From contig JADLBP010000187.1 of assembly GCA_020847695.1 (NCBI GenBank), positions 1-64,000 of the forward strand: 64,000 nucleotides of DNA. The letters run 5' to 3'. Within the stretch, counting starts at the first letter, position 1, and each line of letters opens with the position of its first letter. The position numbers were made by a program, and so were the translations under genes. Of this stretch, positions 36,554-44,299 are shown one piece after another. Under the pieces are notes generated by a model, which saw only the letters and a program-made list of their open reading frames with translations, was not told the DNA's origin and searched no databases. Origin of the DNA: Planctomycetota bacterium. Lineage in GTDB: Bacteria > Planctomycetota > UBA1135 > GCA-002686595.

Positions 36554-36730
36554 GGGCGGTCTCTCACCGTTCGCCGAAGCCGCCGGATCGCTTCGTCATG
36601 GATCACGGCGTGGGCTTTGGATACGAGGACTAGGCCGAAAAGAGAGCGGAGTGCGGGTGAACGCTCGACCGAGCCGAAGCTCAGTTCGAACGCGTCACGG
36701 CGACGTCGTGCGAACGCGCGCACGACGACC

Positions 36731-36778
36731 GACGCAGAGGCTGCGCCACGGAGCGACGCAGGGGCTGCGTCAACGGGC
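36731..36778. repeat. Two 24-nt imperfect tandem repeats upstream of rpoB
   Basis: Units at 36731-36754 and 36755-36778 both begin gacgcag(a/g)ggctgcg. Each contains a gcag/ctgc mini-hairpin. They lie in the 294-nt gap between rplL and rpoB, next to a larger stem-loop. Confidence 0.6.
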
Positions 36779-36781
36779 AGA

Positions 36782-36817
36782 GCCCTGGGCGCGGAACGAA
36801 CGCTCCGCGCCCGGGGC
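36782..36817. terminator. Strong hairpin between rplL and rpoB
   Basis: A 14-bp stem with one mismatch (gccctgggcgcgga / tccgcgcccggggc) surrounds an 8-nt loop about 30 nt after the rplL stop. No T-tract follows on the minus strand. The position matches the L12-rpoB attenuator/processing site known in E. coli, so partial termination or RNase processing is likely. Confidence 0.6.
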
Positions 36818-36847
36818 TGATGATCGATCGATCTCGAACGGACGAGC

Positions 36848-37246
36848 TCAGTCGAGCTTGACCTTGGCGCCGGCGCCTTCGAGTTGCTTCTTCATCGCTT
36901 CGGCTTCTTCCTTCGAAGCGCCTTCCTTCACCGGCTTCGGCGCGCCTTCGACCAGGTCCTTGGCTTCCTTCAGGCCGAGACCGGTGATCGCGCGCACTTC
37001 CTTGATCACGGCGATCTTGTTCGCGCCGCCGTTCTCCAGGATGACGGTGAAGGAAGTCTTCTCTTCCACCGGGGCCGCCGCGGCAGCCGCCGCCGGAGCC
37101 GCTGCAGCCGCGACCGGAGCCGCGGCGCTGACGCCCCAGTGGCCCTCGAGGTGCTTCACCAACTTCGAGGCCTCGAGCAGGCTGAGGCCATCCAGTTCCT
37201 TGACGATCGCTTGGAGCTTCGGCTCCAGTTCAACCACTTCCGACAT
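36848..37246 (-). CDS. rplL: Large subunit ribosomal protein bL12
   Basis: This is a 132-residue stalk protein. The N-terminal dimerisation domain is followed by an Ala/Pro hinge (~residues 45-65) and the C-terminal factor-binding domain (EKTSFTVIL...[21 protein letters not shown]). CAGGAGA before the ATG at 37246 is a good ribosome binding site and rules out the longer in-frame start. Confidence 0.98.
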   Translation of the reverse strand: MSEVVELEPKLQAIVKELDGLSLLEASKLVKHLEGHWGVSAAAPVAAAAAPAAAAAAAPVEEKTSFTVILENGGANKIAVIKEVRAITGLGLKEAKDLVEGAPKPVKEGASKEEAEAMKKQLEGAGAKVKLD

Positions 37247-37330
37247 GAGATTCTCCTGGGAGAAGGTGCAACGAACTTTGTTTCTTGCGTTGATTCGGAG
37301 CCGCGGCGGACCGCCCACCGCGGCTGAGCG

Positions 37331-37864
37331 TTATTGGGCTTCTGCGCCCTGCTTGTCGTTCTTCGCTTGCAGGATGCGGGCGAGGCCGCTCTGGTTCGCG
37401 TCGAGCAGGGTGACGAGCGCACGGCCGGGGCCTTGGATGGCGCCGACGATCTGAGCGCGCAGCGTGTTCTTGTCCGGCACGTCCGCGAGCAGCAGCGTGT
37501 TCTTGGCGTCGAGGAACGTGTCCTCGAGCACGCCGCCGCGCACGACGAGCTTGCCGATCTTCTTCGCGTCCGGCTTGATCAGCAGCTTGGCCGTGTGGAT
37601 CGCCGCTTCCGCTTCGCCGTAGCACACCGCCACGGTTCCACTGAAGACGCCGTCACCGACTTCGATGCCGCGCTCGGCCAGCGCCCGACGAGCGAGCGTG
37701 TTGCGCACGACGCGCACCTTGACGCCCTTCTCGGCGAGCTGGTCGCGGAAGGTCTCGTTCTGCTCCATCGTTTGGCCGGTGACGGTGAGGATCACCATCC
37801 CGCGGGCCGCGCCGAGGGCTTGCTTGTACTCCTTGTCGAGGAGTCGATTGACCAGGTTCGGCAT
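37331..37864 (-). CDS. rplJ: Large subunit ribosomal protein uL10
   Basis: This 177-residue stalk base binds L12 dimers through its C-terminal helix. It lies only 14 nt after rplA, so the long L10-binding leader of E. coli is absent here. Confidence 0.97.
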   Translation of the reverse strand: MPNLVNRLLDKEYKQALGAARGMVILTVTGQTMEQNETFRDQLAEKGVKVRVVRNTLARRALAERGIEVGDGVFSGTVAVCYGEAEAAIHTAKLLIKPDAKKIGKLVVRGGVLEDTFLDAKNTLLLADVPDKNTLRAQIVGAIQGPGRALVTLLDANQSGLARILQAKNDKQGAEAQ

Positions 37865-37878
37865 GGATCAGGCTCCGT

Positions 37879-38577
37879 TCACGCCCCGAGGGGCTTGGAG
37901 TAGTTGATCTGCGCGCCCGGGCCCATCGTCGTGGAGACGCAGATCTTCTTCAGGAACACGCCCTTCACCGACGCAGGACGGAGCCCGGCGAGGTGATCGA
38001 GGAAGGCGCGCAGGTTGGCTTCCAGGTCGGTGGCGTTGAAAGAGCGCTTGCCGACCGGAGCGTGGATGTTGCCGCCGGCGTCGGTGCGGAACTCGACCTT
38101 GCCGGCCTTGAACTCGCGAACCGCGTTTCCGACGTCGGGGGTGACCGTGCCGGACTTCGGCGAAGGCATCTTCCCTTGCGGGCCGAGGACCTTACCGAGC
38201 TTGCCGACGTGCTTCATCATGTCGGGGCTGGCGATCACGATGTCGAAGTCCATCCACCCGCCGAGGATCTTCTCGGCGAGGTCGGACGAGCCGACGAGGT
38301 CGGCGCCGGAGGCTTGCGCCGCGGCCGCCTTTTCGCCTTCGGCGAACACGACCACGCGGACCGTCTTGCCCAGGCCCTTCGGCAGCGAAACCGCGCCGCG
38401 CACGAGCTGATCGGACTTCTTGGGATCGATACCGAGGTTGACCGCAACCTCGACCGTCTCGTCGAACTTCGCGGAAGGCAGGCTCTTCAAGAGAGCGATC
38501 GCCTCACCGGGCTCGTAGACCTTGGAGCGATCGACCTTGGCGGCCGCCGCGACGTAGCGCTTGCTGTGCTTGACCAT
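37879..38577 (-). CDS. rplA: Large subunit ribosomal protein uL1
   Basis: This 232-residue L1-stalk protein has the core motifs KFDETVEVAVNLGIDPKKSDQ and GPQGKMPSPKSGTV. It moves with the E-site tRNA. It is in standard order after rplK. Confidence 0.98.
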   Translation of the reverse strand: MVKHSKRYVAAAAKVDRSKVYEPGEAIALLKSLPSAKFDETVEVAVNLGIDPKKSDQLVRGAVSLPKGLGKTVRVVVFAEGEKAAAAQASGADLVGSSDLAEKILGGWMDFDIVIASPDMMKHVGKLGKVLGPQGKMPSPKSGTVTPDVGNAVREFKAGKVEFRTDAGGNIHAPVGKRSFNATDLEANLRAFLDHLAGLRPASVKGVFLKKICVSTTMGPGAQINYSKPLGA

Positions 38578-38605
38578 GTGGTGCGTGCCTCAGACCGTTG
38601 ACGGC

Positions 38606-39031
38606 CTAACCTTCCACCTTGATCCCCGCAGCGCGGGCCGTGCCTTCGATGATTCGGCAGGCGGCATCCAGCGTGCGCGCGTTGAGATCCTTCATCTTCA
38701 TCTTGGCGATCTCCTCGACCTGCGCGCGAGTGACCTTGCCGACCGTTTCGTGGCCGGGGGCCTTCGCGGCGGATTCGAGTCCGGCCGCCTTCTTGAGCAA
38801 CACGCCCGCGGGCGGCGACTTGAGCACGAAGTCGAAGCTCCGGTCTTTGTAGACCGTGATCTCGACCGGGATGATCAAGCCCATGTCCTTGCGCGTGCGC
38901 TCGTTGAACTCCTTCACGAACGCAGCGATGTTGACGCCGTGGGAACCGAGTGCCGGTCCGACGGGCGGCGCAGGCGTCGCCTGCCCGGCCGGGCACTGCA
39001 GTTTGATCTTTGCTGTTACTTCCTTAGCCAT
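38606..39031 (-). CDS. rplK: Large subunit ribosomal protein uL11
   Basis: This 141-residue GTPase-centre protein has the conserved [22 protein letters not shown] loop and the [12 protein letters not shown] segment. It follows nusG by about 44 nt. Confidence 0.98.
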   Translation of the reverse strand: MAKEVTAKIKLQCPAGQATPAPPVGPALGSHGVNIAAFVKEFNERTRKDMGLIIPVEITVYKDRSFDFVLKSPPAGVLLKKAAGLESAAKAPGHETVGKVTRAQVEEIAKMKMKDLNARTLDAACRIIEGTARAAGIKVEG

Positions 39032-39075
39032 GGTGATCCGCTCTTTGTCGTGCGCGCTTCAGAAGGGGGCGCGCT

Positions 39076-39624
39076 TTAGAGCGCCTCCACTTCCCAGTAC
39101 TCGAGTTCGACCGGCGTCGGGCGACCGAAGATCGTGACGATGACCTTCACGGTGCCCTTGTCGGTATTGACCTCGTCCACCGCGCCGTCGAAGCCGTCGA
39201 ACGCGCCGGACTTGATCTTGACCATGTCGCCCTTCTGGAAGCCGATGTTGACTTGCGGGCGAGTCTCCGTGTCGCTCATGCGCGACAGGATGTTCGTGAC
39301 CTCTTGGTCCGACAGCGGCACGGGCTCGCCGCGCGGTCCGAGGAAATCTCCGACGCGCGCCGTCTCGCGCACGACGGCTTGCGCCAAGCGCGAGCGCTCG
39401 TCTTCGCCGTCGTCGAGGTCCGCTTGGACCATCAAATAACCCGGATAGAGCTTCTTGTTGACGACGCGCTTCTTGCCGCCCTTGAGGTCGGTGACGCGCT
39501 CGAAAGGCACGAGAACTTGCGGGACGACGTCCTGCAGGCCCTTGAGCTTGACGCGCATCTCGACTTGCTTGCGAACGCTGTCTTCGCAACCGGACTGACA
39601 GCGGACGAAATACCAACGGTGCAT
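39076..39624 (-). CDS. nusG: Transcription elongation factor NusG
   Basis: This 182-residue protein has an NGN domain (RWYFVRCQSGCEDSVRKQ...KKLYPGYLMVQ) and a C-terminal KOW domain (GDMVKIKSGAFDGFDGAVDEV). It couples polymerase to Rho and to ribosomes through S10. The start at 39624 is the family start, 5 nt after secE. Confidence 0.98.
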   Translation of the reverse strand: MHRWYFVRCQSGCEDSVRKQVEMRVKLKGLQDVVPQVLVPFERVTDLKGGKKRVVNKKLYPGYLMVQADLDDGEDERSRLAQAVVRETARVGDFLGPRGEPVPLSDQEVTNILSRMSDTETRPQVNIGFQKGDMVKIKSGAFDGFDGAVDEVNTDKGTVKVIVTIFGRPTPVELEYWEVEAL

Positions 39625-39629
39625 ATCGC

Positions 39630-40064
39630 TCAGCCTCCGAACAGCCAGTGGCTGGTGATTTTCGCAAGGACCCAATCGGCCCCGGCCAGGTAAGCCATCA
39701 GGAAGAGCACGCAGACGACGACGACGATCGAGGAGTTGACCACCTCGGGCGTCGTCGGCCACGTCACCTTCTTGAGCTCGGTCTCCGTCTCGATCAGCAG
39801 GTCCGCGATCTTCGGGGTCTCGAGCCAGCGGTACAGGAACCAGATGCCGCCGACGCAGACCACCGAGGCGATCAGGAACGACGGCGAGAGCTTGATCGAG
39901 AAGACCGGAACGGTGATCCCACCGATCGCCTCCGCGAGCTTGCCGTCGAACGCCGAGGAGAGCGTCGTGTGCAGGGAAGTCGAGCCGTAGAACACGAGCA
40001 CGGCGAGAACCCAGAACGACGCCAAGCGGGCGTAACGTCCTTGATCCTTCTTGTAGCCAGCCAT
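39630..40064 (-). CDS. secE: Protein translocase subunit SecE, three-helix form
   Basis: This 144-residue protein has three hydrophobic segments (about 15-30, 58-82 and 110-138) where many bacteria have one. The conserved cytoplasmic amphipathic stretch TETELKKVTWPTTPEVV precedes the last helix. The start at 40064 follows an AAGGAA ribosome binding site. Its neighbour nusG is the classical partner gene. Confidence 0.95.
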   Translation of the reverse strand: MAGYKKDQGRYARLASFWVLAVLVFYGSTSLHTTLSSAFDGKLAEAIGGITVPVFSIKLSPSFLIASVVCVGGIWFLYRWLETPKIADLLIETETELKKVTWPTTPEVVNSSIVVVVCVLFLMAYLAGADWVLAKITSHWLFGG

Positions 40065-40188
40065 CGCGGTTCCTTTCCTCAGCCCTTCTCTTGGCACACT
40101 GCGTTCTTCGTCGACCACACTCGGACCCGCATTGGGGCCCGCACTCGGCAAGGGGAGCGCACTTCGCGCCCACCCGCGCCGCACGCGC

Positions 40189-40347
40189 TCAGAGCTTGTG
40201 CTCCTTGTGCGACGTGTGCTTGCGGCAGAAACGGCAGAACTTCTTCTTCTCGAGCTTGTAAGTGGCCCGCTGACGCTTGTGCGTCGTGTAGTAGCGGTTC
40301 TTGCACTCCGTGCACTCGAGGAACACGAAGCGTTCCTTGGTCTTCAT
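40189..40347 (-). CDS. rpmG: Large subunit ribosomal protein bL33, zinc form
   Basis: This is a 52-residue protein with CTEC and CRFC zinc ligands (C+ type). It lies between tuf and secE, a common position outside the Enterobacteria. Confidence 0.97.
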   Translation of the reverse strand: MKTKERFVFLECTECKNRYYTTHKRQRATYKLEKKKFCRFCRKHTSHKEHKL

Positions 40348-40383
40348 TCGTCAGCCTTGCTCGCGGGTCGGGAGGAGTCGGAG

Positions 40384-40411
40384 CTCCCCGGGAGCGATCG
40401 CCCCCGGGGAG
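40384..40411. terminator. GC hairpin between tuf and rpmG
   Basis: The 9-bp perfect stem ctccccggg/cccggggag with a 10-nt loop lies just after the tuf stop. No U-run follows on the minus strand. It probably attenuates or protects the tuf 3' end rather than fully ending transcription. Confidence 0.55.
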
Positions 40412-40428
40412 TCGGTTCTCCACTTCGA

Positions 40429-41631
40429 CTACTTCAGGATCTTGGTCACGACGCCGGCGCCGACCGTGCGACCGCCTTCGCGGATCGCGAAGCGCAGCTG
40501 CTCGTCCATGGCCACCGGGATCATCAGCTCGACCTCGAGCTTCACGTTGTCGCCCGGCATGCACATTTCAGCGCCGCCGAGGAGCTTGGAGGTTCCGGTC
40601 ACGTCGGTCGTGCGGAAGTAGAACTGCGGGCGGTAGCCGTTGAAGAACGGCGTGTGACGCCCACCCTCTTCCTTCGACAGCACGTACACCTCGGCCTCGA
40701 AGTGCGTGTGCGGGGTGATCGAACCCGGGGCCGCGACGACCATGCCGCGCTCCAGGTCCTTCTTGTCGATGCCGCGCAGCAGGATGCCGACGTTGTCGCC
40801 CGCTTGGCCAGACTCGAGCGTCTTCTGGAACATCTCGACGCCGGTGACGACCGACTTCTGGATCTCCTCGCGGAGGCCGACGATGTCGACCTTGTCGCCG
40901 GTGCGGACGATGCCGCGGTCGATACGACCGGTGCCGACCGTGCCGCGACCTTCGATCGAGAACACGTCCTCGATGCACATCAGGAACGGCTTGTCCGTCA
41001 GACGCTGCGGCTCCGGGATGAAGGAGTCGAGCGCGTTGAGCAGGTCGTCGATGCAGGCGTTCGCCTTGTCGTCGGCACCGTTCGACTCGAGCGCCAGCTT
41101 GGCCTGGCCGCGGATGATCGGGGTGTCGTCGCCCGGGAACTTGTACTTGTTGAGCAGATCGCGGATCTCCATTTCGACGAGGTCGATCAGCTCGGGGTCA
41201 TCGAGCAGGTCGACCTTGTTGAGGAAGACCACGATGTGCGGCACGCCGACCTGACGGGCGAGCAGCACGTGCTCGCGCGTTTGCGGCATCGGGCCGTCGG
41301 CGGCGGACACGACCAGGATCGCGCCGTCCATCTGAGCGGCGCCGGTGATCATGTTCTTGATGAAGTCGGCGTGGCCCGGGCAGTCGACGTGCGCGTAGTG
41401 ACGCTTCGGGCTCTCGTACTCGGTGTGCGACGCCGCGATCGTCACGGTCTTGTCCGAGGAGCGGACGGTGCCGCCCTTGGTGATTTCGGCGTAGCTCTTG
41501 ACCTTGGTGCCGTGCTTGGCGGCCGAACGAGCCGCGAGCGCCGCCGTCAGAGTGCTCTTGCCGTGGTCGATGTGACCGATCGTGCCGACGTTGACGTGCG
41601 GCTTCGTCCGCTGAAAGAGTTCCTTTGCCAT
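40429..41631 (-). CDS. tuf: Elongation factor Tu
   Basis: This 400-residue EF-Tu has P-loop GHIDHGKST (19-27), DCPGH (83-87) and NKVD. The switch I effector segment (about 46-66) reads [20 protein letters not shown] in place of the usual APEEKARGITIN; the Thr that binds Mg can still be matched in KTVTI. Similar switch I variants are, to my knowledge, typical of planctomycetes. Domains 2 and 3 are normal. It is preceded by four tRNA genes in exactly the E. coli tufB order. No tuf is present in the str region, where a tuf copy often sits. Confidence 0.98.
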   Translation of the reverse strand: MAKELFQRTKPHVNVGTIGHIDHGKSTLTAALAARSAAKHGTKVKSYAEITKGGTVRSSDKTVTIAASHTEYESPKRHYAHVDCPGHADFIKNMITGAAQMDGAILVVSAADGPMPQTREHVLLARQVGVPHIVVFLNKVDLLDDPELIDLVEMEIRDLLNKYKFPGDDTPIIRGQAKLALESNGADDKANACIDDLLNALDSFIPEPQRLTDKPFLMCIEDVFSIEGRGTVGTGRIDRGIVRTGDKVDIVGLREEIQKSVVTGVEMFQKTLESGQAGDNVGILLRGIDKKDLERGMVVAAPGSITPHTHFEAEVYVLSKEEGGRHTPFFNGYRPQFYFRTTDVTGTSKLLGGAEMCMPGDNVKLEVELMIPVAMDEQLRFAIREGGRTVGAGVVTKILK

Positions 41632-41839
41632 GGTGGTGGTTTGGGTTCCGATGCGGGCCGCAAGAGCCCGGTGGTTTGCGTCCGAGGTTTTCGTCCGGGG
41701 TTCCAGCCGGCCCGCCCCCGCGTGGACAGTGCCCGCGGGGTCGGATCCAGTTGTTGCCTGGTTTGTTTTCGAGGAAGCCCGGGGCCGCCTGCGCGGCACC
41801 GGACGAGTTCAAGGTCGAGTTCGGAGAAGAGCGTTTGGT

Positions 41840-41914
<75 letters not shown>

Positions 41915-42144
41915 CGACCGTCCGCGCGGAGCGCGAACGGTTGAGTGTCTGGGTGGATGACGGCGGCTGCTGAAGCTTGGTGGGCGTTCGCGCAGGGGCT
42001 TTCGCGCGGCGGCCGACGCTCAGCGCTCGGCTGCGCTGCGAAGAGCGGCCGGGCCGGGTCGACGCGGCGGCGCGCTTCGCCTGCCGGACACGCGCGGCCA
42101 GGGTCGAGTCGGTGGAACCGTCTCGGGATCCCGGAGTGCGGCGT

Positions 42145-42218
42145 TGGAGCGGGCGATGGGAATCGAACCCACGCTATCAGCTTGGAAGGCTGAAGTTCTA
42201 CCATTGAACTACGCCCGC
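42145..42218 (-). tRNA. tRNA-Gly(TCC)
   Basis: The acceptor stem is GCGGGCG. The anticodon stem TCAGC/GCTGA holds loop CTTCCAA (anticodon TCC). CCA is encoded. Its first 14 bases plus flank are duplicated immediately upstream. It is the counterpart of E. coli glyT. Confidence 0.97.
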
Positions 42219-42242
42219 CTGAGTGAACTACGCCCGCCTGAG
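42205..42242. repeat. 19-bp tandem duplication at the tRNA-Gly 5' end
   Basis: tgaactacgcccgcctgag occurs at 42205-42223 and again, without gap or mismatch, at 42224-42242. The first copy holds the 5' 14 bases of tRNA-Gly(TCC). The second puts an extra acceptor-stem 5' strand into the precursor just before the mature 5' end. Confidence 0.9.
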
Positions 42243-42557
42243 CTCCGGCTAGACCGCACGGGCGGGTCGAGTCGCGGGGCCAGCCGTTGGGCCGTCCAAG
42301 CGTTCGCCACAACCGTGCGCGCGAAGCGCCCGACGCGACTCCTTTTGGGAGGAGAGGCGCGAGGCGGATGCGTGATCGGGGTCCGGAACTGCACGCGGCC
42401 AGAAACGAGCGTCACCCGAGCGCCGGTCGCGCTTGGGCTTCGATCAGGAGGAGCCTCCAAAGCAGTCCAGCTGCCGGTGTTCCGCTCGTCGCGCACAGGT
42501 CGTCGCGTGCGGTCGGTCGCCGGTGAGGCCTGGTCGGCCTCGGGCAGGGGACAAAAT
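42219..42557. other. 339-nt spacer between tRNA-Gly and tRNA-Tyr
   Basis: This spacer holds the second copy of the 19-bp duplication at its left end and otherwise GC-rich sequence with small hairpins. I see no gene, tRNA or promoter in it. It is much longer than the short spacers of the E. coli cluster. Confidence 0.6.
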
Positions 42558-42643
42558 TGGTGGGGAGAGGCGGATTCGAACCGCCGAAGGCATAAGCCAC
42601 CAGATTTACAGTCTGGCCCAGTTGGCCGCTTTGGTATCTCCCC
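42558..42643 (-). tRNA. tRNA-Tyr(GTA)
   Basis: This is a class II tRNA with acceptor stem GGGGAGA/TCTCCCC and a long variable arm. The anticodon stem CCAGA/TCTGG holds loop CTGTAAA (anticodon GTA). CCA is encoded at 42558-42560. It is the counterpart of tyrU in the tufB cluster. Confidence 0.97.
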
Positions 42644-42887
42644 CTGATCTCGATGCTCGGTGCTGACGCGGGGCGCCGGTCGCGCAGGGTCGCGCGTTCG
42701 GCTACCACCGCTCCCGTGTCATCCGAAGGGTGTCTCGTTTCCAGTGAGCAGCGCGAGCTCGCGCTCGCGAGACCCCTTCGCCCGGTCGTCGCGCGGAGCG
42801 CGGGGCCGTGCTGGCAGGATCCAAGCCGTGTTCGGGTTGTCGAGCGCCTTGACCGTTCCGGCGCGGGGCCGGCCGTCAGCTCGCGGA

Positions 42888-42962
42888 TGGAGCCAGCGGT
42901 GGGGATCGAACCCACAACCACCTGATTACAAATCAGGTGCTCTGCCATTGAGCTACGCTGGC
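42888..42962 (-). tRNA. tRNA-Thr(TGT)
   Basis: The acceptor stem is GCCAGCG/CGCTGGC. The anticodon stem CCTGA/TCAGG holds loop TTTGTAA (anticodon TGT). CCA is encoded at 42888-42890. It is the first gene of the tRNA-tuf unit, the counterpart of thrU, about 80 nt downstream of the promoter. Confidence 0.97.
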
Positions 42963-43046
42963 CGCGAGGTGTCCCACGGGTGTCCGGCGGAGCCTCGAGG
43001 GCCGGTTGACGGGTCCGACCGCCTGGGGCGGTTAGACGAGCGGCAC

Positions 43047-43074
43047 ATGTTACGAGTGACCTCCCCGCGGTCAA
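43047..43074 (-). promoter_or_regulatory. Promoter of the tRNA-tuf unit
   Basis: On the minus strand TTGACC (43069-43074), a 16-nt spacer and TAACAT (43047-43052) lie between aroC and tRNA-Thr(TGT). A GC-containing discriminator follows. This is probably the main entry point for tRNA-tuf-secE-nusG transcription. Confidence 0.75.
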
Positions 43075-43125
43075 GCTTCCACGAGGAATTCCTCGGCGGA
43101 CCCTCCGCGGAACGCCTGGGACGGG

Positions 43126-44280
43126 TCAAACGCGGCTCGCTTGGCTGCGCCAGAACTCGAAGCTCGCCTCGACCTCCGTGAGCGTGTCGCCGCCGAACTT
43201 GTCGAGGAACGCGCGCGCGAGCTCGAGCGCGACCACCGCCTCGCCGACGACGCTGGCCGCCGGCACCGAAGTGACGTCGGAGCGCTGGTACGTCGCCCGC
43301 ACCGGCTCTCCGGTCGCGAAGTCGACCGTGTCGAGCCCCTTGCGCAGGGTCGGGATCGGCTTCATCGCGGCGCGGACGACCAGCTCCTCCCCGGTCGTCA
43401 GGCCGCCTTCCAGGCCGCCGGCGCGGTTGGTCGCGCGCGCGAAGCGGCCGAACCGCGGCGGCCGCGCCGGATCGGCGGGGACGATCGCGTCGTGGACCGC
43501 CGACCCCGGCAGCCGGGCGGACTCGAACCCGAGGCCGAACTCGACGCCCTTGATCGCCGGGATCGAGAACAGCGCGCCGCCGAGGCGCGCGGTCAGTCGC
43601 TCGGGCGCGCTGACGTAGTGGCCGAGCCCGGGCGGCAGCCCGAGCACGCGCACCTCGAACACGCCGCCGAGCGAATCGCCGTCGGCCTTCGCCTGGTCGA
43701 CCTTCGCGCGCAGCGCGGCTTCCGCGTCGGCGTCGAGGCACTGGAAGTCCGAGGCCGCGCGCCGTGCGGCGCGCTCGGAGCCGAACGACTCGAAGAGGCC
43801 CGGCCGAGCCGCGACCCCGCCGAGCTCGACGACGTGGGCGAAGAGCTCGATGCCGAAGCGCTCGAGCAACTGCCGCGCGAAACCGGCGAGCGCGACGCGA
43901 GCCGCGGTCTCGCGGGCGCTCGCTCGCTCGAGCACGGCGCGCGGATCGCGCGCGAGCAACTTCTGGCAACCGGCGAGGTCGGCGTGCCCGGGCCGCGCGT
44001 TGGTCGGCACCGGGAGCGACTCGATCGTCTGGTCGCGGTTCGCGATCAGGAACGCGAGCGGCGAGCCCAACGTCTGGCCCGCGCGCAGCCCGGAGAGCAG
44101 CTCGACTCGATCGTCCTCGAGCTTCGCGCGGCCGCCGCGGCCGTAGCCCGCCCACCGCCGCGCGAGCTCCGCGTCGACGCGCGCGGTGTCGAGCGCGAGC
44201 CCCGCCGGCAAGCCTTCGAGCACGCCGACGAGCCCGCGGCCGTGCGACTCCCCCGCCGTGGTCCAGCTCAAGCGGCTCAA
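43126..44280 (-). CDS. aroC: Chorismate synthase
   Basis: This 384-residue FMN-dependent enzyme makes chorismate from EPSP. The family motifs GESHG (near residue 10), RPGHAD and RASARET (around 118-124) are present. It starts MSRLSWTTAGESHG. It lies 19 nt after mutS2 and is probably co-transcribed with it. No other aro gene is nearby. Confidence 0.98.
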   Translation of the reverse strand: MSRLSWTTAGESHGRGLVGVLEGLPAGLALDTARVDAELARRWAGYGRGGRAKLEDDRVELLSGLRAGQTLGSPLAFLIANRDQTIESLPVPTNARPGHADLAGCQKLLARDPRAVLERASARETAARVALAGFARQLLERFGIELFAHVVELGGVAARPGLFESFGSERAARRAASDFQCLDADAEAALRAKVDQAKADGDSLGGVFEVRVLGLPPGLGHYVSAPERLTARLGGALFSIPAIKGVEFGLGFESARLPGSAVHDAIVPADPARPPRFGRFARATNRAGGLEGGLTTGEELVVRAAMKPIPTLRKGLDTVDFATGEPVRATYQRSDVTSVPAASVVGEAVVALELARAFLDKFGGDTLTEVEASFEFWRSQASRV

Positions 44281-44299
44281 GCGCGACCCATCGTAGCGC

